Positions 13,881 to 21,136 of a stretch of DNA of 24,436 bases are shown here, piece by piece (position 1 is the first letter of the stretch; the number at the start of each line of letters is the position of its first letter). Origin of the DNA: an uncultured Gammaproteobacteria bacterium (lineage in GTDB: Bacteria > Pseudomonadota > Gammaproteobacteria > Halothiobacillales > Halothiobacillaceae); contig CALKWL010000303.1 of NCBI GenBank assembly GCA_938004235.1, forward strand, positions 1-24,436. Direction: 5' to 3'. Under the pieces are notes generated by a model, which saw nothing but the letters and a program-made list of their open reading frames with translations, did not search any database and was not told the origin of the DNA. The position numbers and the translations under genes are program-made.

Positions 13881-14037
13881 ATCAGGCGGCTGAAATACTC
13901 ATTTCAGCAGCCTGATAAGGCGGGACATGGATGTCCCGCACGCAAATCAATCACGCAAGTGATTGATTTGTCGCTACCGAATCCGGGCGTGTACCGGATT
14001 CGGTAGGGCTGAAAAACGCATGGATGAGTTTTTCGGC
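13881..14037 (+). repeat. Five-hairpin element, copy 2
   Basis: H1 13881-13916 (17-bp arms, two mismatches), H2 13920-13939 (gcgggacatggatgtcccgc), H3 13944-13969 (AAATCAATCA arms, loop CGCAAG), H4 13974-14006 (13-bp arms, loop GCGTGTA) and H5 14008-14037 (14-bp arms around CATGGATG, two mismatches). It is the inverse-orientation partner of copy 1. An A-T pair in its H4 stem replaces a G-C pair in copy 1, a compensated change. It lies in the spacer between the TetR gene and the export operon, upstream of the promoter. Confidence 0.9.
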
Positions 14038-14043
14038 ATCCTG

Positions 14044-14093
14044 ATAGGGGGCGGACGTGCACCTGCACGCAAGCTCATGTCCATGGGTTTTTT
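14044..14093. repeat. Right member of the direct repeat flanking hairpin copy 2
   Basis: GATAGGGGGC, then GGACGTGCACCTGCACGCAA and CTCATGTCCATGGG, ending in seven T. It matches 13826-13880 in the same orientation at a 213-bp offset. It is much longer than a usual target-site duplication. Confidence 0.65.
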
Positions 14094-14098
14094 GTTAG

Positions 14099-14126
14099 TT
14101 GAATGATAAACGCTCGTGTGTAGAAT
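14099..14126 (+). promoter_or_regulatory. Sigma-70 promoter candidate for the export operon
   Basis: -35 TTGAAT (14099-14104, 4 of 6), 16-bp spacer, -10 TAGAAT (14121-14126, 5 of 6). Predicted start of transcription near 14133, giving a leader of about 100 nt before the GTG start of the first operon gene. Confidence 0.6.
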
Positions 14127-14154
14127 GAGCACTCAAACTAGAATGTACGCTCTA
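14121..14154. promoter_or_regulatory. TetR-type operator candidate (two tandem sites)
   Basis: TAGAATGTACGCTCTA at 14139-14154 is a 16-bp palindrome of the form TAGAnnGTACnnTCTA, perfect except the two nn positions. A weaker sister, TAGAATGAGCACTCAA, starts 18 bp upstream at 14121 and covers the -10 box. Occupancy by the divergent TetR protein would block RNA polymerase. Binding is inferred from symmetry and position. Confidence 0.55.
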
Positions 14155-14220
14155 AGTGCATTTGGCGCTAAGAGTTGGTCAGCTAAATTGCCATCCGCGC
14201 GCATGGCGCGGTTTTATTGA
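14143..14220 (+). CDS. Possible 25-codon leader ORF of the export operon
   Basis: ATG at 14143 opens a frame MYALSAFGAKSWSAKLPSAR... that reads through the terminator-like hairpin and stops with TGA at 14218-14220, 12 nt before the GTG of the next gene and in the same frame. There is no Shine-Dalgarno before it and the predicted transcript would leave only about 10 nt of leader. No similarity to anything I know. Included as a speculative leader peptide. Confidence 0.15.
   Translation: MYALSAFGAKSWSAKLPSARMARFY
14195..14217 (+). terminator. Terminator-like hairpin in the export operon leader (attenuator candidate)
   Basis: CCGCGC (14195-14200) pairs with GCGCGG (14206-14211) over a 5-nt loop, followed by TTTTATT. 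This is a compact intrinsic-terminator shape located between the promoter and the first gene, so it could attenuate the operon. No competing antiterminator pairing was identified by eye. Confidence 0.5.
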
Positions 14221-14232
14221 ACGAGGTGTAGC

Positions 14233-15447
14233 GTGATTCACGACCGTCGGCATGTATTCAAACGTTTTTTGACCCCTGTGCGCACATGGAGCAGCTTGAT
14301 GGTTTTCGCCACTGGGCTGGTGCTTGCTGGTTGTGGCGGCGGCGGCAAGGCGGCTGCGCCGCAAGGCGGGATGCCGCCGCCCGAGGTGGTGGTGATGACC
14401 GCGCGTCCTGAGGCGATTCCGCTTACGGTGGAATTGCCGGGGCGCACTGCGCCGTATCTTGTGGCCGAGCTGCGCCCGCAGGTCGGCGGCATTATCAAGG
14501 CGCGTACGTTTGAAGAGGGCAGCCTGGTTGAAGCCGGGCAGTTGCTCTACCAGATTGATCCGGCGCTCTATCAGGCCGAGTTGGAGCGTGCCAAGGCCGG
14601 GCTCGCGCGTGCCGAGGCGGGTCTGAATGTCAGCAAACTCAAGGCGCAACGCGCCGCCGAGCTGGTCAAGATCAACGCGGTGAGTAAAGAGGTGCGTGAT
14701 GATGCCCAGGCTGCATTGAAGCAGGCGCAGGCGGATGTGGCACTGGCCAGAGCCGCTCTGGAAAAAGCGCAGATTGATCTGAATTACACCCGCGTGAGCG
14801 CGCCGATCAGTGGACGCATCGGGCGCTCGAATGTCACGCAAGGTGCTTTGGTGACAGCCAATCAGGATCAAGCCCTGGCCACGGTGCAGCAGCTTGATCC
14901 AATCTATGTCGATCTGACGCAATCCAGTGCCGATCTCTTGGCCTTCAAGCGCAATCTGGATTCCGGCAAGGTGCAGCGCACGGCGACGGACGGCATTCCG
15001 GTCACGCTGTTGCTTGAGGATGGCAGCGTGTATCCGCAGGAAGGTCGCCTGGCCTTCTCCGAGGTTACGGTCAATCAGGATACCGGCAGTGTCACCTTGC
15101 GTGCGGTGTTCCCGAATCCGAAGGGTGATTTGTTGCCTGGCATGTATGTGCGCGCCCGCCTTGCGCAAGGAGTTGAAGACAAGGCGGTACGGGTGCCTCA
15201 TGCCGCGCTTGTACGCGATGCCAAGGGTATGGCCTTGCTCATGCTGGTGAATGCCGAAAACAAGGTCGAGCCGCGCCCGGTCACGGCCTATCGCTCGCTC
15301 GGCAAGGATTGGGTGATTAGCGAGGGACTGTCCGGCGGCGAGCGGGTAATCGTGGCGGGCTTGCAAAAGGCGCGTCCTGGCAGTCAAGTCAAGACGGTGG
15401 ATGCCGCGCCCGCGACGGATGCACCTGCGCCGAAGCGAGGTCAATAA
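14233..15447 (+). CDS. RND efflux periplasmic adaptor lipoprotein (AcrA/MexA-like)
   Basis: Membrane fusion protein linking the RND pump to the outer-membrane channel. The 404-residue protein has a lipoprotein signal with lipobox LAGC (Cys34). It then has a split biotinyl-lipoyl domain (about 75-100, LRPQVGGIIKARTFEEGSLVEAGQLLYQID, returning at LNYTRVSAPISGRIGRSNVTQGALV), an alpha-helical hairpin (about 105-170) and beta-barrel and membrane-proximal domains. The start is GTG at 14233 with GAGGTG just upstream. The internal ATG at codon 23 would leave a signal peptide without a basic n-region, so GTG is preferred. It is 2 nt from the pump gene. Typical length for the AcrA family. Substrate not predictable. 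Confidence 0.95.
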   Translation: MIHDRRHVFKRFLTPVRTWSSLMVFATGLVLAGCGGGGKAAAPQGGMPPPEVVVMTARPEAIPLTVELPGRTAPYLVAELRPQVGGIIKARTFEEGSLVEAGQLLYQIDPALYQAELERAKAGLARAEAGLNVSKLKAQRAAELVKINAVSKEVRDDAQAALKQAQADVALARAALEKAQIDLNYTRVSAPISGRIGRSNVTQGALVTANQDQALATVQQLDPIYVDLTQSSADLLAFKRNLDSGKVQRTATDGIPVTLLLEDGSVYPQEGRLAFSEVTVNQDTGSVTLRAVFPNPKGDLLPGMYVRARLAQGVEDKAVRVPHAALVRDAKGMALLMLVNAENKVEPRPVTAYRSLGKDWVISEGLSGGERVIVAGLQKARPGSQVKTVDAAPATDAPAPKRGQ

Positions 15448-15449
15448 TC

Positions 15450-18400
15450 ATGGCGCAAATTTTTATTGATCGCCCCGTACTGGCTTGGGTTGTGGCCATT
15501 CTCATCATGCTTGCGGGCGGCCTGTCCATCACCCAGATGCAGGTTTCGCAATATCCAGCCATTGCCCCGCCGACCATTGTGGTCAATGCCAGCTATCCGG
15601 GTGCTTCGGCCAAGACGGTCGAGGACGCGGTGGTGCAGATCATCGAACAGAAGATGAACGGCCTGGACGGGCTGGTGTACATGAGCTCAACCAGCGATTC
15701 CTTTGGCAACGCGGCCGTTACGCTGACTTTTGCCGCGGGCACCGACCCCGATATTGCGCAGGTGCAGGTGCAGAACAAGCTGCAAAATGCGACGCCCCTG
15801 CTGCCGCAGGCGGTGCAGCAACAGGGGGTGAGCGTGCTCAAATCGGCACGCAACTTTCTTTTGATTATCGGTCTGGTGTCAAGTGACAACAGCTTGAGTA
15901 ACGGAGATTTGAGCGATTATCTCGTCTCCAGTGTGCAGGAGCCGCTCTCCAGGGTCACGGGTGTCGGTGAGGTGCAGGTTTTTGGTGCGCAATATGCGAT
16001 GCGGGTGTGGATGGATCCCGCCAAGCTGAATAACTTCAAGCTGACTCCGGGCGATCTGAAAGAGGCGATTCGTGCGCAGAATGCCGAAGTGTCCGCCGGG
16101 CAGCTTGGCGGCACACCGGCGGTTCCCGGGCAGGGCTTTGCCGCCACAGTCAGTTCGCAAAGCCGCCTGCAAACCCCGCAGCAGTTCGAGGCGATTTTAC
16201 TGCGCAGCGATGCCGAGGGCGGCGAGGTGCGTCTGGGTGATGTAGCACGGGTGGAGATTGGTTCGGAAAACTATGCCGTCAAGGCGCAATACAATGGCCA
16301 ACCTGCCGCCGCCTTGGGCATCAAGCTTGCCGCCGGAGCCAATGCGCTTGCCACTGCGGACGCGGTCTATGCCCGTTTGCAGGAGTTGAAGGCGTTTTTC
16401 CCGCAAGGGGTTGAGGTCGTGGTGCCCTATGAGACCACGCCGTTTGTCAAGCTCTCCATCGAGTCGGTGGTGAAAACCTTGCTGGAGGCCATTGCGCTGG
16501 TCTTTGTGGTGATGTTCCTGTTCTTGCAGAACCTGCGCGCCACTCTGATTCCGACCCTGGCCATTCCGGTGGTGCTGCTCGGTGCCTTTGGCGTGATGGC
16601 GGCCCTGGGCTTTTCGATCAATACGCTGACGCTGTTTGGCATTGTGCTGGCGATTGGTCTTTTGGTGGACGATGCCATTGTGGTGGTGGAAAACGTCGAG
16701 CGTCTGATGAGCGAGGAGGGGCTCTCGCCCAAGGAGGCGACGCGCAAATCCATGCGGCAGATTACCGGCGCGCTGGTGGGGATTGGTCTTGTGCTCTCGG
16801 CGGTATTTGTACCGATGGCCTTTTTTGGCGGTTCGGTGGGTGTCATCTATCAGCAGTTCTCGATCGCCATTGTCTCAGCCATGGCGCTCTCGGTGCTGGT
16901 GGCCATTGTCTTTACGCCGGCGTTGTGCGCGACCATTCTCAAGCCGATTGCCAAGGGGCATGAGGCGGGTGAGGGTGGCATCTTGCGCGGATTTTTTGCC
17001 TGGTTTAACCGTGGCTTTACCCGCTTGACCAACGGCTATGTCTTTGCGGTCAATGGGATGCTCAAACGCAGTCTGCGCTTTCTTGCGATTTACGTGGGCA
17101 TTGTGGCGTTGCTGGGCTTTTTGTTCATGCGCATGCCGACCGCCTTCCTGCCGGAAGAAGATCAGGGCATTTTGTTCAGCCAAATTATCCTGCCGGCGGG
17201 CGCCTCGCAGGAGCGCACGCTGGAGGTGTTGGAAAAAGTCGAACAGCACTTTTTGCAGAATGAAAAAGATAGCGTGAAGTCGGTGTTCACTGTGGCGGGC
17301 TTTAGCTTTGCGGGCAATGGGCAGCACATGGGGATTGCTTTTATGAGTCTGCATGACTGGAGCAAACGCAAGGCACCGGGCATGGATGTGAACTCGATTG
17401 CCATGCGAGCCATGCGGGCGTTCTCCAGGATTCCCGAGGCCATGGTGTTTGCTTTTGCACCGCCTGCGGTGATCGAACTGGGTACGGCAGGCGGCTTTAA
17501 CCTGTTTTTGCAGGATCGCGCCGGGCTGGGGCACGATGCGCTGATGGGCGCACGCAACCAGCTCCTTGGCATGGCAGCAAAAGACCCGCGCCTGACAAGG
17601 GTGCGCCCCAATGGTCAGGATGACATGCCGGAGCTGCGCCTGGACATTGATCACGCCAAGGCCGGGGCGCTGGGCGTCAGTGTGGCGGCCATTAACGACA
17701 CCCTCTCCACCGCCTGGGGTGGGGCCTATGTCAATGACTTCAATGATCGTGGGCGCACCAAGAAGGTTTATCTGCAAGCCGAGGCTGGGGCGCGTATGAC
17801 CCCAGAGGATTTGGATAAGTGGTATGTGCGCAACGCCAAGGGCGAGATGGTGCCCTTTTCCGCCTTTGCCAGCGCACACTGGGTTTACGGTTCGCCGCGC
17901 CTTGAGCGTTTCAACGGCGTGGCCGCCCTGGAAATCACCGGGCAGGCTGCGCCGGGGTATTCATCGGGCGATGCCATGCAGGCGATGCAGGACTTGATCG
18001 CCCAACTGCCGCCGGGCTTTGGCTTTGAGTGGAGCGGTACATCCTATGAAGAGCAACAAAGCGGCTCGCAGGCAAACATGCTCTACGCGCTTTCGGTATT
18101 GATCGTGTTTCTGTGCCTGGCCGCGCTGTATGAAAGCTGGTCGGTGCCGTTCGCGGTGCTGCTGGTGGTGCCGCTGGGCGTGCTGGGTGCGCTGCTGGCG
18201 GCGACCGGGCGCGGCCTGTCCAACGACGTGTATTTCCAGGTCGGGCTTTTGGCGACGATCGGCCTTTCTGCCAAGAACGCGATTCTGATCGTCGAGTTCG
18301 CCAAGGCCGAGCTGGAGGCGGGCAAGGAGCTGGTGCAGGCCACACTGACGGCAGTGCGTTTACGTTTGCGGCCGATTATCATGACCTCGCTGGCTTTTGG

Positions 18401-18614
18401 CTTTGGTGTCTTGCCGCTGGTGATCGCTACGGGTGCCGGTTCAGGCAGTCAACACGCCATCGGTACCGGGATTTTGGGCGGCACGATTGCCGGAACTCTG
18501 CTCGGGCTGATGTTTATTCCGCTGTTTTATGTGGTGGTGATGCGGGTGTTCAAGCCGAAGCCGGTCGAGGCCAAAGCCACTGAAGAATCCGCTGCGCAGG
18601 AGGTGAAAGCATGA
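15450..18614 (+). CDS. RND multidrug efflux pump, HAE1 family (AcrB/MexB-like)
   Basis: Proton-driven inner-membrane trimer exporting amphiphilic compounds. At 1054 residues it is full length. It begins MAQIFIDRPVLAWVVAILIMLAGG (TM1) and shows the porter-domain stretch GLDGLVYMSSTSDSFG and the TM4 proton-relay pair GLLVDDAIVVVENVER with Asp407 and Asp408 at the same numbers as in AcrB. Conserved GRTKKVYLQAEAGARM and the TM10-11 region GLSAKNAILIVEFAKAELEAG (with the essential Lys) follow. The C-terminus is short and charged. The ATG lies 2 nt after the adaptor stop; its stop overlaps the channel gene start (ATGA). Function as a drug or solvent pump is secure at family level; the specific substrate is unknown. 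Confidence 0.97.
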   Translation: MAQIFIDRPVLAWVVAILIMLAGGLSITQMQVSQYPAIAPPTIVVNASYPGASAKTVEDAVVQIIEQKMNGLDGLVYMSSTSDSFGNAAVTLTFAAGTDPDIAQVQVQNKLQNATPLLPQAVQQQGVSVLKSARNFLLIIGLVSSDNSLSNGDLSDYLVSSVQEPLSRVTGVGEVQVFGAQYAMRVWMDPAKLNNFKLTPGDLKEAIRAQNAEVSAGQLGGTPAVPGQGFAATVSSQSRLQTPQQFEAILLRSDAEGGEVRLGDVARVEIGSENYAVKAQYNGQPAAALGIKLAAGANALATADAVYARLQELKAFFPQGVEVVVPYETTPFVKLSIESVVKTLLEAIALVFVVMFLFLQNLRATLIPTLAIPVVLLGAFGVMAALGFSINTLTLFGIVLAIGLLVDDAIVVVENVERLMSEEGLSPKEATRKSMRQITGALVGIGLVLSAVFVPMAFFGGSVGVIYQQFSIAIVSAMALSVLVAIVFTPALCATILKPIAKGHEAGEGGILRGFFAWFNRGFTRLTNGYVFAVNGMLKRSLRFLAIYVGIVALLGFLFMRMPTAFLPEEDQGILFSQIILPAGASQERTLEVLEKVEQHFLQNEKDSVKSVFTVAGFSFAGNGQHMGIAFMSLHDWSKRKAPGMDVNSIAMRAMRAFSRIPEAMVFAFAPPAVIELGTAGGFNLFLQDRAGLGHDALMGARNQLLGMAAKDPRLTRVRPNGQDDMPELRLDIDHAKAGALGVSVAAINDTLSTAWGGAYVNDFNDRGRTKKVYLQAEAGARMTPEDLDKWYVRNAKGEMVPFSAFASAHWVYGSPRLERFNGVAALEITGQAAPGYSSGDAMQAMQDLIAQLPPGFGFEWSGTSYEEQQSGSQANMLYALSVLIVFLCLAALYESWSVPFAVLLVVPLGVLGALLAATGRGLSNDVYFQVGLLATIGLSAKNAILIVEFAKAELEAGKELVQATLTAVRLRLRPIIMTSLAFGFGVLPLVIATGAGSGSQHAIGTGILGGTIAGTLLGLMFIPLFYVVVMRVFKPKPVEAKATEESAAQEVKA

Positions 18615-20026
18615 TGCGTTTCAAAGTTCAGATCGGAGCGCTGGCTTTAGCGCTGGGCGCAAGCCTGGTCGCCGGCTGCGCGAGCATGGCGCCGGAGTAT
18701 CAGCGCCCCGCCGCGCCCGTGCCGGCGGAGTTTCCACAGGTGGACGCTAAGGCAGCGACTGGCGCGCCATTGGCCGAGGAGATCCCCTGGCGCGACTACT
18801 TTGCCGATCCGCGCCTGCGCGAGGTGATTGCACAGGCGCTGGCGAATAACCGCGACCTGCGCGTGGCGACGCTGAATATCGAAAAGGCGCGCGCGCAGTA
18901 TCGGATTCAGCGCGCCGAACTGTTTCCGAGTGTGGGCGCAACCGGCAGCCAGGCGGTGCAGCGTCTGCCCGGCGATTTGACCCCAAGCGGCGAGGCGGCG
19001 ACCAATCGCCAGTACAATGCCAGTATCGGCTTCACCGCCTGGGAGCTGGATTTCTTTGGGCGCATCCGCAGTTTGAGCGATGCGGCAATGCAGCAGTATC
19101 TGGCGACGGAAGAAGCTCAGCGCAGCGTGCAGATCAGCCTGATTGCCGAAGTGGCGCAGGCCTGGTTGACCTATGCGGCGGATCGTGAACGTCTTGCGCT
19201 GGCCAATCGCACCTACGCGACGCGGGTCACCTCGCACGAGCTGATTCAGCGCAGTTTCGCGGTCGGCGTGGTTTCCGAGCTGGATGTGCGCCAGTCGGAA
19301 AGTCTGGTGCAGTCGGCGCGTGCAGACAAGGCGCGCTATCAGACCATCCTTGCGCTTGACGAAAACGCCCTGACTCTGCTTTTGGGCAGCAGCCTGCGTG
19401 CCGAGTGGATGCCGGACAGCCTCACGACTTCGGTCAGTACGCTGGGCGCTTTGCCCGTGGGCGTGCCTTCCGAGGTGCTGGTGCGTCGCCCGGATATTCT
19501 GCAAGCCGAGTACGCCCTGCGCGCGGCGAACGCCAATATCGGTGCGGCGCGCGCGGCATTTTTCCCCAGCATCACCCTGACCGCCGGTGCGGGAACCGCG
19601 AGCGCCGCGCTGGATGGCCTGTTCGCCAGCGGCTCGGGCGCCTGGAGTTTCATGCCGCAAATTCGCGTGCCGATCTTCGAGGCCGGGCGCTTGCAGGCGA
19701 GTCTCGATGTGGCCGAGGTGCAGCGCGACATCGGTGTCGCCCAGTACGAAAAATCGATTCAGACCGCCTTCCGTGAGGTGGCCGATGTGCTGGCCGAGAA
19801 GGCTACACTGGACGAGCGTCTGGATGCGCGGCGCAAGCTGGTGGCGGCAAATGTGGATAGCGTCCGCCTGTCCGAGGTGCGCTACAACAGCGGCATGGAC
19901 AGCTTTTTTGTCCTGCTTGATGCGCAGCGCACATTGTTCAGTTCCGAGTTATTGTTGATCGAAGTGCGCCTGCTTGAGGCGGTTAACCGTGTCGCGTTGT
20001 ATAAGGTACTTGGGGGAGGGGGCTGA
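18611..20026 (+). CDS. Outer-membrane efflux channel lipoprotein (OprM/NodT family)
   Basis: TolC-like trimeric channel anchored in the outer membrane. The 471-residue protein carries a lipoprotein signal with lipobox LVAGC (Cys23). It has the family opening MAPEYQRPAAPVP, two outer-membrane-factor repeats (about 60-250 and 270-465), the typical ASIGFTAWELDFFGRIRSLSDAA and VLVRRPDILQAEYALRAANANIGAARAAFFPSITLTA, and a C-terminus RVALYKVLGGGG. It overlaps the pump stop by four bases, so translation is coupled. The next gene begins only 39 nt later with a good Shine-Dalgarno and no terminator between, so the channel is placed to serve both the RND pump and the ABC exporter downstream. Confidence 0.96.
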   Translation: MMRFKVQIGALALALGASLVAGCASMAPEYQRPAAPVPAEFPQVDAKAATGAPLAEEIPWRDYFADPRLREVIAQALANNRDLRVATLNIEKARAQYRIQRAELFPSVGATGSQAVQRLPGDLTPSGEAATNRQYNASIGFTAWELDFFGRIRSLSDAAMQQYLATEEAQRSVQISLIAEVAQAWLTYAADRERLALANRTYATRVTSHELIQRSFAVGVVSELDVRQSESLVQSARADKARYQTILALDENALTLLLGSSLRAEWMPDSLTTSVSTLGALPVGVPSEVLVRRPDILQAEYALRAANANIGAARAAFFPSITLTAGAGTASAALDGLFASGSGAWSFMPQIRVPIFEAGRLQASLDVAEVQRDIGVAQYEKSIQTAFREVADVLAEKATLDERLDARRKLVAANVDSVRLSEVRYNSGMDSFFVLLDAQRTLFSSELLLIEVRLLEAVNRVALYKVLGGGG

Positions 20027-20065
20027 AACCTCGTGCCGCTGATCTGAAACCGGGAGAAACGGGCA

Positions 20066-21136
20066 ATGAACACACAGGGCAAGGCATGGCTGATGCGAGG
20101 CGGGGTGCTGCTTGCGCTCTGCGTTGTGGCCTGGATGAGCTGGACGGAGTACAGCAAGGACGTCTGGGGCAAGGGCTTGGCGAGCGGCAATGGTCGCATT
20201 GAGGCCGTGGAGATTGATATCGCCAGCAAGGCGGCCGGGCGGCTCAGGGATGTACTGGTGCGCGAGGGCGATTTCGTTAGCGCAGGTCAGGTGGTGGCGC
20301 TAATGGATACCGAGGTGCTGGATGCCCAGTTGCGCCAGGCTGAGGCGCAGTTGCAGCAGGCGCAGATTGGCGTAACGGTCGCGCGCAGCCAGTGGCATCA
20401 ACGTCGGGCTGAGAAGACGGCGATGCTGGCCGTGCAGGCGCAGCGCGAGGCCGAGTTTGATATTGCACGCAAGCGCCAGTCGCGCTCCTCGACTCTGGCC
20501 AAGACGGGCGCCAGCTCGCAGCAGGTGGCGGATGAAGATCGCGCGCAGGTGTTGGGGGCAAGCGCGGCAGTCAGCGCGGCCAAGGCGCAGGTGGTGGCTG
20601 CCGACGGAGCTATTGCCACGGCGGAAGCGCAGGTGGCGAGCGCCGCGTCGGCGGTGGATGCGGCGCGCGCCAGTGTCGCGCGTGTCCGCGCCGATATTGA
20701 CGACAGCACGCTCAAGGCGCCACGCGACGGGCGGATTCAGTACCGTGTCGCCCAGGCGGGCGAGGTGGTCGGTGCGGGCGGGCGTGTGCTGAACATGGTC
20801 GATCTGAGCGATGTGTACATGACCTTCTTCCTGCCCACGGCCTCGGCGGGCAAGCTGGCGCTGGGCGATGAAGTGCGTCTGGTGCTGGATGCCGCGCCGC
20901 AATTCGTCGTTCCGGCCCGTGTGTCGTTCGTCGCCGATGTCGCGCAGTTCACGCCGAAAACCGTTGAAACGGCCGTCGAGCGGGAAAAACTCATGTTCCG
21001 CGTGCGCGCCCAACTGCCGTCGGAGCTGCTGAAAAAACACATTCTGCATGTTAAAACCGGCCTGCCCGGCATGGCCTATGTGCGCCTTGACTCAAACACG
21101 CCGTGGCCTGAGCGTCTGGCGCTGAAGTTGCCGTAA
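20066..21136 (+). CDS. HlyD-family adaptor of an ABC exporter (YhiI-like)
   Basis: Periplasmic adaptor anchored by a single N-terminal membrane segment (about residues 8-27, GVLLALCVVAWMSW). A 356-residue protein with first lipoyl half-motif IASKAAGRLRDVLVREGDFVSAGQVVALMDTEVLDAQL (about 52-90), a long Ala/Gln-rich coiled coil (about 85-205) and the returning lipoyl half STLKAPRDGRIQYRVAQAGEVV. The gene order with the next two genes matches E. coli yhiI-rbbA-yhhJ. Shine-Dalgarno GGGAG lies about 9 nt before the ATG. Its stop overlaps the next start by one base (TAATG). It lacks a lipobox, unlike the RND adaptor in the same operon. Confidence 0.92.
   Translation: MNTQGKAWLMRGGVLLALCVVAWMSWTEYSKDVWGKGLASGNGRIEAVEIDIASKAAGRLRDVLVREGDFVSAGQVVALMDTEVLDAQLRQAEAQLQQAQIGVTVARSQWHQRRAEKTAMLAVQAQREAEFDIARKRQSRSSTLAKTGASSQQVADEDRAQVLGASAAVSAAKAQVVAADGAIATAEAQVASAASAVDAARASVARVRADIDDSTLKAPRDGRIQYRVAQAGEVVGAGGRVLNMVDLSDVYMTFFLPTASAGKLALGDEVRLVLDAAPQFVVPARVSFVADVAQFTPKTVETAVEREKLMFRVRAQLPSELLKKHILHVKTGLPGMAYVRLDSNTPWPERLALKLP

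Noticed and set aside
13881..14037. Hairpin arrays as a CRISPR array or simple tandem repeat
   Set aside because: The five units differ from each other in sequence and length; there is no constant repeat with regular spacers and no cas gene.
13826..14093. Direct repeats around copy 2 as insertion-sequence target duplication or phage att sites
   Set aside because: They are about 50 bp, imperfect, and enclose no transposase or integrase; a composite repeat unit fits better.
14179..15444. Long minus-strand frame (421 codons) opposite the RND adaptor gene
   Set aside because: It mirrors the adaptor gene in the opposite strand, has a low-complexity Arg/His/Gln/Leu composition and no recognisable domain.
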